From Actinomycetospora callitridis (GTDB lineage: Bacteria > Actinomycetota > Actinomycetes > Mycobacteriales > Pseudonocardiaceae): 64,000 nucleotides of DNA. Positions 42,635 through 51,189 of the stretch are shown here, in pieces. Below the pieces are notes generated by a model. The model made no database searches. It was not told the DNA's origin and saw only the letters and a list, made by a program, of their open reading frames with translations. How positions within the stretch are numbered: position 1 is the first letter of the stretch; each line of letters opens with the position of its first letter. The DNA lies in the NCBI RefSeq assembly GCF_028737265.1, contig NZ_JAQZAK010000013.1:62001-126000 (forward strand), written 5' to 3'. Both the position numbers and the translations under genes were made by a program.

Positions 42635-43677
42635 TCCCCATCCGAGCTCGACGAGGACGGCTGCTGCGCCTGCTCGCCGTGGTGCTCGCCGCGTGCGCGG
42701 TGGTCACCGCGTGCGGCGGCGGCGACACCACCGACGACGGCCGCCAGCGCATGACGTTCCTGAACATCCTGCCGCTGGAGTCGCTGTCCTACTCCGCCGA
42801 GCTGATCGCGGACACGCAGGGGTTCTTCGCCGCGCGGGGACTCGACGTGACCTTCGAGACCACCCAGGGTTCCGCGCCCGCCATCCAGACCGTGCTGGCC
42901 GGATCGGCCGAGGTGACCCGGATCGGCGACATCGAGACGATGATCGCGGCCGGCAACCGCAACGCCCCGCTGGTCGCCTTCGGCGAGGTCATCCACCGCG
43001 GGACCATCCGCATGGTCTCCGCGGCCGACGACCCGATCACCCAGGCGGCACAGTTCCGCGGCAAGCTCGTCGGCACCCCGTCCGAGGGCGGCACCAGCTC
43101 CATCACCCTCGACCTCGTCGCCGGATCGGCGGGGGTGCCGCCCGCCGAGGTCCGCCGCCAGGTCGTCGGGCTCGCCCCCGGGGTGTTCGACCTGCTGACC
43201 TCCGGGCGCATCGACGCCTACATCGTCTCGCTGGACACGTCCGTGCAGCTGCAGCGCACACGGCCCGAGGCCGTGGTGTTCGATCCCAACGACGCGATCA
43301 GCGCGGGCTCGCAGGTCTACGCGACCTCCCGGGCGACCGCGCAGGACCCCGCGGAGCGGGACAAGCTGCGTCGCTACATGGCGGCCATCGACGACGCCGT
43401 GCGGTTCATCGTCGCCGACGAGGCGAACGGCTTCCGGAACACCATGGCCGCGATCTCGTCGAAGTACCGGGTGCCGGCGCTGGGCGACCCGGAGACGGCG
43501 CGGCTGGCGCTCGCGGGCTACGTCGACTCCTACACCGGGGGCGAGACCCCGGTGGGGATCTCCCCGCAGCGCTGGCGGCAGACCTACGACGAGATCACGG
43601 GCATCGGCCAGCTGCCCCCGGGCCTGGACCCGGCGCAGTGGCTGGACACCGGGATCCCGCCGGCCGGGACCTCCTGA
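42631..43677 (+). CDS. ABC importer substrate-binding lipoprotein (NitT/TauT type)
   Basis: Protein of 348 residues with a lipoprotein signal peptide: arginine-rich start, hydrophobic LLRLLAVVLAACAVVTAC, and lipidated Cys28 followed by GGGD. The mature part is an SsuA/THI5-like type 2 binding protein (ADTQGFFAARGLDVTFETTQG; GTPSEGGTSSITLDLVAG). Such proteins bind sulfonates, nitrate, pyrimidines or aromatic acids. It presents the likely substrate of the operon to the permease and ATPase that follow. Confidence 0.88.
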   Translation: MIPIRARRGRLLRLLAVVLAACAVVTACGGGDTTDDGRQRMTFLNILPLESLSYSAELIADTQGFFAARGLDVTFETTQGSAPAIQTVLAGSAEVTRIGDIETMIAAGNRNAPLVAFGEVIHRGTIRMVSAADDPITQAAQFRGKLVGTPSEGGTSSITLDLVAGSAGVPPAEVRRQVVGLAPGVFDLLTSGRIDAYIVSLDTSVQLQRTRPEAVVFDPNDAISAGSQVYATSRATAQDPAERDKLRRYMAAIDDAVRFIVADEANGFRNTMAAISSKYRVPALGDPETARLALAGYVDSYTGGETPVGISPQRWRQTYDEITGIGQLPPGLDPAQWLDTGIPPAGTS

Positions 43678-43714
43678 GGCCGGGACCGTGAGCACCGCGA
43701 GGACAGGAGCAACC

Positions 43715-44560
43715 ATGACCCAGCAGACCGTGGTCCGGCGGTCGGAGCCCTTTCCGGTGGCACACCCCGATCCGGGGCGGGCGGTCGGCCTGCGCGTCGC
43801 GGGCGTCGACAAGGTCTATCCGACCCGCAGCGGGGAGGTGCACGCCCTCTCGGGGATCGACCTCGACGTCGCCGCCGGGGAGTTCGTCTCCCTGGTCGGG
43901 CGGTCGGGGTGCGGGAAGACGACCCTGCTGCGGGTGCTCTCGGGGCTGCTCGCGCCCACCACGGGCACGGTCGAGGCCGGGGGGCGCTCCGCGTGGGTGG
44001 GTGGTCGGCGCGACGACGCCGTGTTCGCCGAGTTCGGCCTGGTCTTCCAGGAGGCCAACCTGTTCCCCTGGTTCACCGTCGTCGACAACGTCGCCCTGCC
44101 GCTCAAGCTGCGCGGGGTGTCCCGCGGCGAGCGCCGGGCCCGCGCGATCGAGCTGTGCGCGACGGTCGGCCTGACCGGCTTCGAGGACTCCTATCCGCGG
44201 GAGCTCTCGGGCGGCATGCGCCAGCGCGCGGCGATCGCCCGGGCCCTGGCCTGCGACCCCTCGGTCCTGCTCATGGACGAGCCGTTCGGCGCGCTCGACG
44301 CAATGACCCGGGACCGGATGAACCTCGAGCTGCAGCAGATCCACGCGGTCTCCGGGGCGACGGTGGTGTTCGTGACGCACTCCATCTCGGAGGCCGTCTT
44401 CCTCGCGGACCGCGTGGTGCTGCTGACGCCGCGGCCCGGGCGCATCCGTTCGATCACCCCGGTGGACCTGCCCCGTCCCCGGGAGGCCGAGGTCGAGGCG
44501 ACCGCCGGGTTCGGCGAGCTCGTCGTCGCCCTGCGCCGCGAACTGGACCAGGAGGACTGA
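43715..44560 (+). CDS. ABC importer ATPase (NitT/TauT type)
   Basis: Protein of 281 residues with Walker A GRSGCGKTT (62-70), Q-loop LVFQEANLFPW, signature LSGGMRQR (164-171), Walker B VLLMDEP (184-190) and an H-loop FVTHSISEA. Group is that of SsuB/TauB. The ATG at 43715 is taken because AGGACAGGAG precedes it; GTG at 43688 is an alternative adding nine residues. Confidence 0.92.
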   Translation: MTQQTVVRRSEPFPVAHPDPGRAVGLRVAGVDKVYPTRSGEVHALSGIDLDVAAGEFVSLVGRSGCGKTTLLRVLSGLLAPTTGTVEAGGRSAWVGGRRDDAVFAEFGLVFQEANLFPWFTVVDNVALPLKLRGVSRGERRARAIELCATVGLTGFEDSYPRELSGGMRQRAAIARALACDPSVLLMDEPFGALDAMTRDRMNLELQQIHAVSGATVVFVTHSISEAVFLADRVVLLTPRPGRIRSITPVDLPRPREAEVEATAGFGELVVALRRELDQED

Positions 44561-44563
44561 GCC

Positions 44564-45406
44564 GTGACGACCATCGAGAGCAGGACCGACGGCGCGGTGA
44601 CGGCGGCCGAGCCGACGGGCGAGACGGAGTCGCCCTGGATGCGGCGGCTCCCCTGGGTCTCGGGGCCGATCATGCTGCTCGCCCTCCTCGGGGTCTGGCA
44701 GTTCACGGTCTCCGTCGTCGGGGTCTCGGAGTTCATCCTCCCCTCGCCGGCCGCCGTCGCGGGGGCGCTGGGCGAGCTGCTCGCGGGCGACGACATCTGG
44801 GGCCACATCGGCATCACGCTGCTGGAGGTGGTCGCCGGGTTCGGCATCGCCCTGCTGGTGGGGGTGGCCGTCGGGGCGGTGCTCGGCCGTGTCGCCTGGT
44901 TGCAGCGGGCGGTGCAGCCGGCGCTGGTCGCCCTGCAGGTCGTGCCGAAGGTCGCCTTCGTGCCGATCTTCGTCATCTGGTTCGGCTTCGGGCCGACCTC
45001 GAAGATCGTCATGGCCGCCCTGCTCGCGTTCTTCCCGATCATGCTCAACGTGATGTTGGGCGTGCGCTCGGTCGACAGCGGTCACCGGGACGTCATGCGC
45101 GGGCTCGGCGCCGGACGCTGGGCGACGTTCCGCAACATGGAGCTCCCGACGACGCTGCCCTACGTGTTCGCCGGGGCCGAGGTCGCCATCGTGTTCTCGG
45201 TGATCGGCGCGATCGTGGGGGAGTACCTCGGCGGCAGCGAGGGCCTCGGCTACCTCGTCGTGTCGAGCCTCAACGCCCTCGACGCGCCACGGCTGTTCGC
45301 GGTGATCGTGCTGCTCGCCGTGATCGGGTCCCTGCTCTACGTCGCGGTCACGACGGTCAAGAAGCTCGTGATCCCGTGGCACGACTCCGTGCGCACGGGC
45401 GTCTAG
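44564..45406 (+). CDS. ABC importer permease (NitT/TauT type)
   Basis: Protein of 280 residues (GTG start 44564) with six membrane helices and the EAA-type loop GLGAGRWATFRNMELPTTLPYVFAGAEVA of SsuC/TauC permeases. Last gene of the aconitase-X operon. Its stop overlaps by four bases the stop of the opposing alpha/beta-hydrolase gene, leaving no room for a terminator. Confidence 0.92.
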   Translation: MTTIESRTDGAVTAAEPTGETESPWMRRLPWVSGPIMLLALLGVWQFTVSVVGVSEFILPSPAAVAGALGELLAGDDIWGHIGITLLEVVAGFGIALLVGVAVGAVLGRVAWLQRAVQPALVALQVVPKVAFVPIFVIWFGFGPTSKIVMAALLAFFPIMLNVMLGVRSVDSGHRDVMRGLGAGRWATFRNMELPTTLPYVFAGAEVAIVFSVIGAIVGEYLGGSEGLGYLVVSSLNALDAPRLFAVIVLLAVIGSLLYVAVTTVKKLVIPWHDSVRTGV

Positions 45407-46611
45407 CGTCCGGCGAGGACGCCGTCGAGCCAGCGGTACAGGCGCTGGTGGAACACCGCGCGGCCGGTCATCTCGCAGTGCCCGGTGACGTCGTCGTCGT
45501 GGCCGAACTCGACGAACTCGGTGGGGCAGGTGAGGTGGTCGGCGAGCTTCTGGGCGTCCGCGCTGATGTCGTCGCCTGCGGTGCGGCAGACGAAGGTCGG
45601 GCAGCGCACGAGGTGCTCGCGGCCCTTCATCGAGTACTCCCGCGCGAGCTCGACGTAGGCCATCGGGTCCTCGACGCCGTGCACCCAGAGGTTGCGCCGC
45701 AGCGCCCACCCCGCCGACGGCTTCTTCATCGTCGACTCGAGGGCCTTCTCCAGCACCGACAGCATGAGGCGGTTGCCGTCAGGGAGCTGGTGGGCGAGCA
45801 CGCCGGGCATGCGGGCGATGACGGTGTCGTAGAGGTCGTAGGGCCCGGAGTCGGCGACGCAGGCGGCGAGGCGGTGCTCGCCGCCTGCCGCCCGCGGCGC
45901 GGTGTAGCCGCCGAAGCTCCAACCGATGAGCACGAGCCGCTCGGCGTCCACCTCGGGGCGGGCCACCGCGACGTCGACCACCGGCGAGACGACGTTCTCC
46001 CAGTCCGGGCGGAACGGGATCCCCTGGTCGAGGATCACCGAGCCCTGCCCGGGCCCGTCGAAGGCGAGGACGTGGTAGCCGCGCTCGAGCGCCGCGACCG
46101 CGTTGGCGAAGTAGAGCTCCTCGACGGTGCCGTCGTAGCCGTTGGTGAGGATGACGGTCGGGCGGGGCGTGTCGTCCGCCGCGTCCCCGGCGCGGAAGAA
46201 GTAGCCGGGCAGTGTGGTGTCCTCGTAGGGGATCGCGAGGATCTCGGGCGGCGCGTCCAGCAGCGCCGCACCTGCCCGGAAGGTCTCCGTCTGCTTGTGG
46301 GAGCTGCTGCGCAGCCGGTCGTCGACGGGCGTGCCCATGAGGAACAGCCCGGCCGTGCGGTAGTAGTTCGAGGCGCGCAGGTAGGCGTCCCGTGCGCTCA
46401 CGGAGTCGCCGGCCGCCGCGCTCGCCACCGCGGCCTGCTCCACGCGTTCGGCGGTGGCGAGCCACTCGCGGTACCAGAGCTCGCCGTCGGTCGTCGTGAT
46501 CCGCCGGGCGGTCTCCACGCACTCGCCGATCTCCGCCCCGCCCGAGCGGGTGTACGCGAGAGCGCGGACGAACTGGGCGTCGAAGAGGTCGTCGTGCAGG
46601 ACCAGGGTCAC
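45403..46611 (-). CDS. Alpha/beta hydrolase (FrsA / C-C hydrolase-like)
   Basis: Protein of 402 residues. An N-terminal helical cap (about 1-120) precedes the hydrolase core; the nucleophile elbow is LIGWSFGGYTAPRAA with Ser232, and VLTNGYDGTVEELYF and FDGPGQGSVI are typical of the group that includes 2,6-dihydropseudooxynicotine hydrolase. The catalytic His is probably in the GHDDDVTGHCEMT segment. Reaction unknown: ester or carbon-carbon bond cleavage. Not on the strand of the aconitase-X operon. Confidence 0.82.
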   Translation of the reverse strand: MTLVLHDDLFDAQFVRALAYTRSGGAEIGECVETARRITTTDGELWYREWLATAERVEQAAVASAAAGDSVSARDAYLRASNYYRTAGLFLMGTPVDDRLRSSSHKQTETFRAGAALLDAPPEILAIPYEDTTLPGYFFRAGDAADDTPRPTVILTNGYDGTVEELYFANAVAALERGYHVLAFDGPGQGSVILDQGIPFRPDWENVVSPVVDVAVARPEVDAERLVLIGWSFGGYTAPRAAGGEHRLAACVADSGPYDLYDTVIARMPGVLAHQLPDGNRLMLSVLEKALESTMKKPSAGWALRRNLWVHGVEDPMAYVELAREYSMKGREHLVRCPTFVCRTAGDDISADAQKLADHLTCPTEFVEFGHDDDVTGHCEMTGRAVFHQRLYRWLDGVLAGR

Positions 46612-46721
46612 CGGCGGTCTCCGTCTCGCGTGGGCGGGATGTGACCGGTCACCGTAGTCCGAACGGCCCAGTTCCGGATCTCGAACGCCTCCCTGCGGCG
46701 GTTCTGGATCGACTGGCTGGA

Positions 46722-46809
46722 GCTCTCCCGTTCGATCTCTCCGGAGTGTCGTGAGGGTTGGGCGGCCCGATCACTCCGACAGCACTGTCGGGAGATCGAA
46801 CTGGAGAGC
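46722..46809. repeat. Long imperfect inverted repeat with an inner palindrome
   Basis: Arms 46722-46748 and 46783-46809 match at 22 of 27 positions and share GTTCGATCTC/GAGATCGAAC exactly. Inside the right half CCGACAGCACTGTCGG (46776-46791) is itself a perfect palindrome, and CTCCGGAG lies at the inner end of the left arm. The element is in the 251-base gap upstream of the alpha/beta hydrolase gene and after the MFS gene; it could be an operator pair or a termination structure. Confidence 0.6.
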
Positions 46810-46862
46810 ACGGACGACCAGGCAGCGCCGCCGCCGCGCCGCCCGACCGTGTCCGAACGCGC

Positions 46863-48179
46863 TCAGCGGGTCACGGCGTCGGACGTGGTGGCCCCCGGAT
46901 CGTCGGCGAGGTCGTCGGACGACGTCTCCCGCAGCGAGACCGTGCAGACGATCGTGAGCAGGCAGCACGCCGCGAGGATGATCGCGACGGTGACGGATCC
47001 GCCGCCGCCGGCGAGCACCGAGGCGAAGACGACGGGCGCGATGCCCGCGCCGATCCCGGCGATCTGGTAGCCGAGCGACGCGCCGGTGTAGCGGGACCGG
47101 GTGGAGAAGAGCTCGGCGTAGAGCGCGGCGAGCGGCCCGTACATCGCGGGGTGCAGGACGCCCTGGCCGATGACCACCGCGAGGGTCAGCAGCAGCACCG
47201 CCCCGCTGTCGATCATCGGGAAGAGCAGGAAGGCGAACAGCCCCGTCGCGGCGGCACCGGCCAGCACCACCGGTCGCCGGCCGACGCGGTCGGACAGGGC
47301 CGAGAAGCCGATGATCCCGAAGATCGCGACCACCGAGCTGAGGGTGAGCGCGTTGAGCACGGTGGGGCGGGGGAAGCCCGCCTGCACGGCGTAGGAGATG
47401 ACGAACGTCGTGAGCGTGCCCTGGACGGCGAACGCGGCGAACCCGACGCCGATGGAGAGCAGGAGGTTGCGCGGGTGGTGGCGCAGGACGTCCATCAGCG
47501 GCGGCGACGCCGGCTTCACCCGCGCGGCGTCCTCGAACACGGGGGTCTCCGCGACGCGGAGGCGGACGAACAGGCCGACGCCGAGCAGCACGACGCTGAG
47601 CAGAAATGGGATGCGCCAGCCCCAGACGAGGAACGCCGCCTCGCCGGTGAAGGACGCCGAGGCCGCCAGCACGAGGCTGGAGAGCACCAGGCCACTGGGC
47701 GCGCCCGCGTTGGTGAAGCTGGCCCAGAGGCCGCGGCGTGAGGTGGCGTGCTCGGCGGACATCAGGACCGCGCCGCCCCACTCGCCCCCGATCGCGATGC
47801 CCTGCACAACGCGCAGGAGCACCAGCAGGATCGGGGCCCAGACCCCGATCTGGGCGTAGGTGGGCAGGAGGCCGATCAGGGTGCTGCCCACGCCCATGAT
47901 GCTCATGCTCAGCACGAGCATCTTCTTGCGGCCGATCCGGTCGCCGAAGTGACCGAAGATGATGCCGCCCAGCGGCCGGGCGATGTAGCCGGTGGCGAGG
48001 GTGCCGAAGCTCGCGACCGTGCCCACCAGCGGGTCGAGGTTCGAGAAGAAGACCTTGTTGAACACGAGCGCCGAAGCCGTCGCGTAGAGCAGGAAGTCGT
48101 AGTACTCGATGACGCTACCGAGGTAGCTCGACAGCACGGCTCGGCGGAGCTGTGGCCCCGATCGGTGGGTCTGAGTCAT
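46863..48179 (-). CDS. MFS transporter, metabolite:H+ symporter (MHS) type 1
   Basis: Protein of 438 residues, 12 helices. The MHS pattern is seen: SVIEYYDFLLYATA in helix 1, GHFGDRIGRKKMLVLSM between helices 2 and 3, and QGIAIGGEWGGAVLM. The family takes up organic acids such as citrate, shikimate or aromatic acids. Divergent from the MarR gene, whose predicted operators lie between, so MarR probably controls it. Confidence 0.9.
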   Translation of the reverse strand: MTQTHRSGPQLRRAVLSSYLGSVIEYYDFLLYATASALVFNKVFFSNLDPLVGTVASFGTLATGYIARPLGGIIFGHFGDRIGRKKMLVLSMSIMGVGSTLIGLLPTYAQIGVWAPILLVLLRVVQGIAIGGEWGGAVLMSAEHATSRRGLWASFTNAGAPSGLVLSSLVLAASASFTGEAAFLVWGWRIPFLLSVVLLGVGLFVRLRVAETPVFEDAARVKPASPPLMDVLRHHPRNLLLSIGVGFAAFAVQGTLTTFVISYAVQAGFPRPTVLNALTLSSVVAIFGIIGFSALSDRVGRRPVVLAGAAATGLFAFLLFPMIDSGAVLLLTLAVVIGQGVLHPAMYGPLAALYAELFSTRSRYTGASLGYQIAGIGAGIAPVVFASVLAGGGGSVTVAIILAACCLLTIVCTVSLRETSSDDLADDPGATTSDAVTR

Positions 48180-48230
48180 GGCGGGTGCCCTGTCTGCTCG
48201 TGGCGGGAGACGGCCGCAGGACCGGCGGAG

Positions 48231-48247
48231 TATCAAGGAACTTGACG
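48231..48247. promoter_or_regulatory. MarR operator, box 1
   Basis: TATCAAGGAACTTGACG contains the perfect inverted repeat TCAAG-GAA-CTTGA (48233-48245) and shares TATCAAG with box 2. It lies about 55 bases upstream of the MFS start. Confidence 0.6.
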
Positions 48248-48284
48248 TTAGAGAGCGCCTCCGGAGTGGTCAAGGCCACGTCCT

Positions 48285-48303
48285 ATATCAAGTCTGTTGA
48301 TAT
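48285..48303. promoter_or_regulatory. MarR operator, box 2
   Basis: ATATCAAGTCTGTTGATAT is a perfect inverted repeat (seven-base arms, five-base spacer) that runs into the marR start codon at 48302. AT-rich in a G+C-rich genome, it is a typical MarR-family site and would give autorepression. Confidence 0.7.
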
Positions 48304-48802
48304 GCTGCCGGACGTGAGCGAACCCGCGACCCGGACCGCCGTTGCCGGCGGTCAGCGCCTGACGTACCTGGTCAAGCGCCTGGAGATGGCCGAGCGGTCG
48401 CGGATGGAGGAGGTCCTGGGGCCGCTCGGGATGTCGCTGCAGCAGTACACGGCGCTGTCGCTGCTCGAGCGCCGGGGCGGGCTGTCGTCGGCGCAGCTCG
48501 CACGGCGCCACTACGTCACCCCGCAGGCGATGCACCTGCTCGTGACGGCGATGGAGCGCGACGGCCTCATCGAACGTCGCGTCGACGGGGAGAACCGGCG
48601 GATCCTGCGGGCCTGGCTCACCGAGCGGGGCGAGGAGGCCCTCGTCGCGTGCCACCGGGCCGTGGACGACGTCGAGGGGCGCATGATCGCCGCGCTCGGT
48701 GACGACGAGGCCACGTCCTTCGCCCGGGCGCTCGAGCGGTGCCTCGCTGCGCTCGCGGAGCCCCGCGAGGGGCGCATCCCGCCCGCCGCGACCCCGTCCT
48801 GA
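48302..48802 (+). CDS. MarR-family regulator
   Basis: Protein of 166 residues. Winged helix: QYTALSLLERRGGLSSAQLA, then the recognition helix TPQAMHLLVTAMERDGLIERR and wing VDGENRRILRAWLTERG. It sits between an MFS carrier and a CouO-like amidohydrolase, an arrangement like that of CouR/PhdR regulators in hydroxycinnamate catabolism, where a CoA thioester is the effector. That role is inferred from neighbours only. Confidence 0.88.
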   Translation: MLPDVSEPATRTAVAGGQRLTYLVKRLEMAERSRMEEVLGPLGMSLQQYTALSLLERRGGLSSAQLARRHYVTPQAMHLLVTAMERDGLIERRVDGENRRILRAWLTERGEEALVACHRAVDDVEGRMIAALGDDEATSFARALERCLAALAEPREGRIPPAATPS

Positions 48803-48853
48803 CCGCCCTGCCGGCCGCCGCGGCCGGCACCGACCACCCGTGAGGACACCCTG

Positions 48854-49735
48854 ATGGACCTCGACCAGCTGGACGCCATCGACGTGCACGTCCACGTCGA
48901 GCAGGACAGCCACGGCTGCTTCTCCGTCGACCAGGAGCTGCTCGACGCGTCGGCGAAGTACTTCCGGGCCGACCAGGACCGCACGCCGACCGTGGCCGAC
49001 ATCGCCGAGCACTACCGCGCCCGGCGCACCGCCGCGGTCGTGTTCACCGTCGACGCGCCCGCCGGCACCGGACACCCGCCGCTGTCCAGCGAGGAGATCG
49101 CCGACCAGGCCGCCGAGCACCCCGACGTGCTCATCCCGTTCGGCTCCGTGGACCCGCACGCGGGCAAGGCCGCGGTGGCGCGGGCCCGGCGCCTCGTCGA
49201 CGAGCACGGGGTGCGCGGCTTCAAGTTCCACCCCAGCCTGCAGGCGTTCGAGCCGAACGACGTGCGCTTCTACCCCCTCTACGACGCGATCCAGGAGCTC
49301 GGCGTCCCCGCGCTCTTCCACACCGGGCAGACCGGGATCGGCGCGGGCCTGCCCGGCGGACGGGGCATCAAGCTGCGCTACTCCGACCCGATGCTGATCG
49401 ACGACGTCGCCGCCGACTTCCCGTACCTGACGATCGTGCTCGCGCACCCCTCGGTGCCGTGGCAGGACGAGGCCATCTCGATCGCCACGCACAAGCCCAA
49501 CGTCTACATCGACCTCTCCGGCTGGTCGCCGAAGTACTTCCCGCCGCAGCTGGTGAAGGCGGCCAACTCGCTGCTGAAGCGCAAGGTGCTGTTCGGCTCC
49601 GACTTCCCCGTCCTCACCCCCGACCGGTGGCAGGCCGACTTCGCGAAGCTCGAGATCAAGGACGAGGTGCGGCCGCTGATCCTCAAGGAGAACGCGACGC
49701 GGATGCTCGGCCTGGAGGGCTCGGCCTCGTCCTGA
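48854..49735 (+). CDS. Amidohydrolase, 4-hydroxyphenyl-beta-ketoacyl-CoA hydrolase (CouO)-like
   Basis: Protein of 293 residues, amidohydrolase-2 TIM barrel. Metal motif DVHVHVEQDSHGCFSVDQEL at 9-29, then GFKFHPSLQAF, LFHTGQTGIGAGLPGGRG, VLAHPSVPWQDEAI and FGSDFPVLTP. The full set matches the actinobacterial enzymes annotated as 4-hydroxyphenyl-beta-ketoacyl-CoA hydrolase in p-coumarate breakdown. The other genes of that pathway (CoA ligase, hydratase, dehydrogenase) are not in the window. Confidence 0.75.
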   Translation: MDLDQLDAIDVHVHVEQDSHGCFSVDQELLDASAKYFRADQDRTPTVADIAEHYRARRTAAVVFTVDAPAGTGHPPLSSEEIADQAAEHPDVLIPFGSVDPHAGKAAVARARRLVDEHGVRGFKFHPSLQAFEPNDVRFYPLYDAIQELGVPALFHTGQTGIGAGLPGGRGIKLRYSDPMLIDDVAADFPYLTIVLAHPSVPWQDEAISIATHKPNVYIDLSGWSPKYFPPQLVKAANSLLKRKVLFGSDFPVLTPDRWQADFAKLEIKDEVRPLILKENATRMLGLEGSASS

Positions 49736-49780
49736 CCTGCTCTCGCCGACGTGACGCGCGGAGGCGCGCCGGCCGGGAGC

Positions 49781-51097
49781 TCAGACGCCGGCCCTCGCGG
49801 TGGCGGGAGCGCGGGCGATCAGCCGGGACGCGGCGATCGCTCCGACACCGGTCAGCAGGGTGATGATCACGAGGTAGCCCGACGCCCCGACGATCCCCAG
49901 GGGCGAGGCCAGCAGCAGCGTGACGATGATCGGGGCGAGCGCACCGCCGACGATCGACCCGAGCTGGTAGCCCACCGAGGCGCCGCTGTAGCGAATCGCG
50001 ACGGGGTAGCACTCCGCGGCCAGGGCCCCGGACGGTCCCCACATCGGGGCCGACGCCCAGCGCGCACCGGCCACCGCGACGGCGATGAGGATCAACGACC
50101 CGCTCGCGAGCAGCGGCAGGAACGCGGCGGCGACGACCGCGGTGGCCAGGGCGCCGAAGAGGATCGTGCGGCCGTGCCCCCACCGGTCGGACGCGGCGGA
50201 GAACCACAGGATGATCGGCACCTCGATCACGGCGACGACCAGGACGATGCCGATGAGCGCGGCCCGCGGCAGCCCGAGCGAGCTGGTGCCGTACTGGATG
50301 GAGTACGTGGCGGCCATGTACCCGATGCCGGTGATCCCGGTGAACATCGCGATCCCGCAGAGCACCTGCGGGAAGTGGTGGCGCAGCACCGACCCCAGCG
50401 GCAGGGCCATCGACCCGGACTTCTTGACCGCGACGAACTCCGAGCTCTCCTCGATGCGCAGCCGCACGTAGAGCCCGACGCCGACGAGCAGCGCGCTGAG
50501 CAGGAACGGGATGCGCCAGCCCCAGGAGCCGAAGGCCTCGGTGGACATCGAGGCGGCCAGCACGAGGAACATCGCGTTCGAGGCGATCAGGCCGATCGGC
50601 ACCCCGAGCTGGGGGAAGCTGCCGTAGAAGCCACGCTTGGACTCGGGCGCGTGCTCCACCGAGATGAGCACCGCGCCGCCCCACTCGCCGCCCACGGCGA
50701 AGCCCTGCACGAGACGCAGCACCACGAGCAGGATCGGGGCGAGCGCGCCGATCGTCGCGTAGGTGGGCAGGACACCGATGAGCGTGGTGGCCACACCCAT
50801 CGTCACCAGCGTCGTGACGAGTGTGGCCTTGCGGCCGATCCGGTCGCCGAGGTGACCGAAGACCACGCCGCCGATCGGGCGGGCGAGGAACCCGACGGCG
50901 AACGTCGCGAAAGCCGCGAGCGTGCCGGTCAGCGACGAGACGTTCGGGAAGAACTGCGGCGCGAACACCGTGACGGCGGCGAGGCCGTAGATGTAGAAGT
51001 CGTACCACTCGATGGACGTGCCCACGAGGCTCGCGAAGGCGACCTTGCGGACCTCGCGCCCCGAGGGTGGTGCGGCGTCGGGCGGGGTGGTGGTCAC
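49781..51097 (-). CDS. MFS transporter, metabolite:H+ symporter (MHS) type 2
   Basis: Protein of 438 residues, paralog of the carrier at 46863 with the same layout: SIEWYDFYIYGLAAV, GHLGDRIGRKATL and QGFAVGGEWGGAVLI. GTG at 51097 is preferred to ATG at 51115 because GAGGAGGG lies six to seven bases before it. It lies downstream of the IclR gene in the same direction; a veratrate/vanillate-type acid is a reasonable substrate by context. Confidence 0.9.
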   Translation of the reverse strand: MTTTPPDAAPPSGREVRKVAFASLVGTSIEWYDFYIYGLAAVTVFAPQFFPNVSSLTGTLAAFATFAVGFLARPIGGVVFGHLGDRIGRKATLVTTLVTMGVATTLIGVLPTYATIGALAPILLVVLRLVQGFAVGGEWGGAVLISVEHAPESKRGFYGSFPQLGVPIGLIASNAMFLVLAASMSTEAFGSWGWRIPFLLSALLVGVGLYVRLRIEESSEFVAVKKSGSMALPLGSVLRHHFPQVLCGIAMFTGITGIGYMAATYSIQYGTSSLGLPRAALIGIVLVVAVIEVPIILWFSAASDRWGHGRTILFGALATAVVAAAFLPLLASGSLILIAVAVAGARWASAPMWGPSGALAAECYPVAIRYSGASVGYQLGSIVGGALAPIIVTLLLASPLGIVGASGYLVIITLLTGVGAIAASRLIARAPATARAGV

Positions 51098-51130
51098 GGG
51101 GCCCTCCTCGGGCATCGGGAGCGGGCGGGC

Positions 51131-51189
51131 ATCAGGTGTCGGAATCGGGCGGGGGATCAGGCGGGGGATCGGGAGGGGATCAGGCGGGC
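51131..51189. repeat. Five imperfect 11-13-bp tandem units
   Basis: Units begin ATCAGG or ATCGGG alternately (51131, 51144, 51156, 51168, 51179) and continue with G-rich CGGGGG. The last unit contains the IclR stop codon. The plus strand is strongly G-rich and might form unusual structure. Confidence 0.7.
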
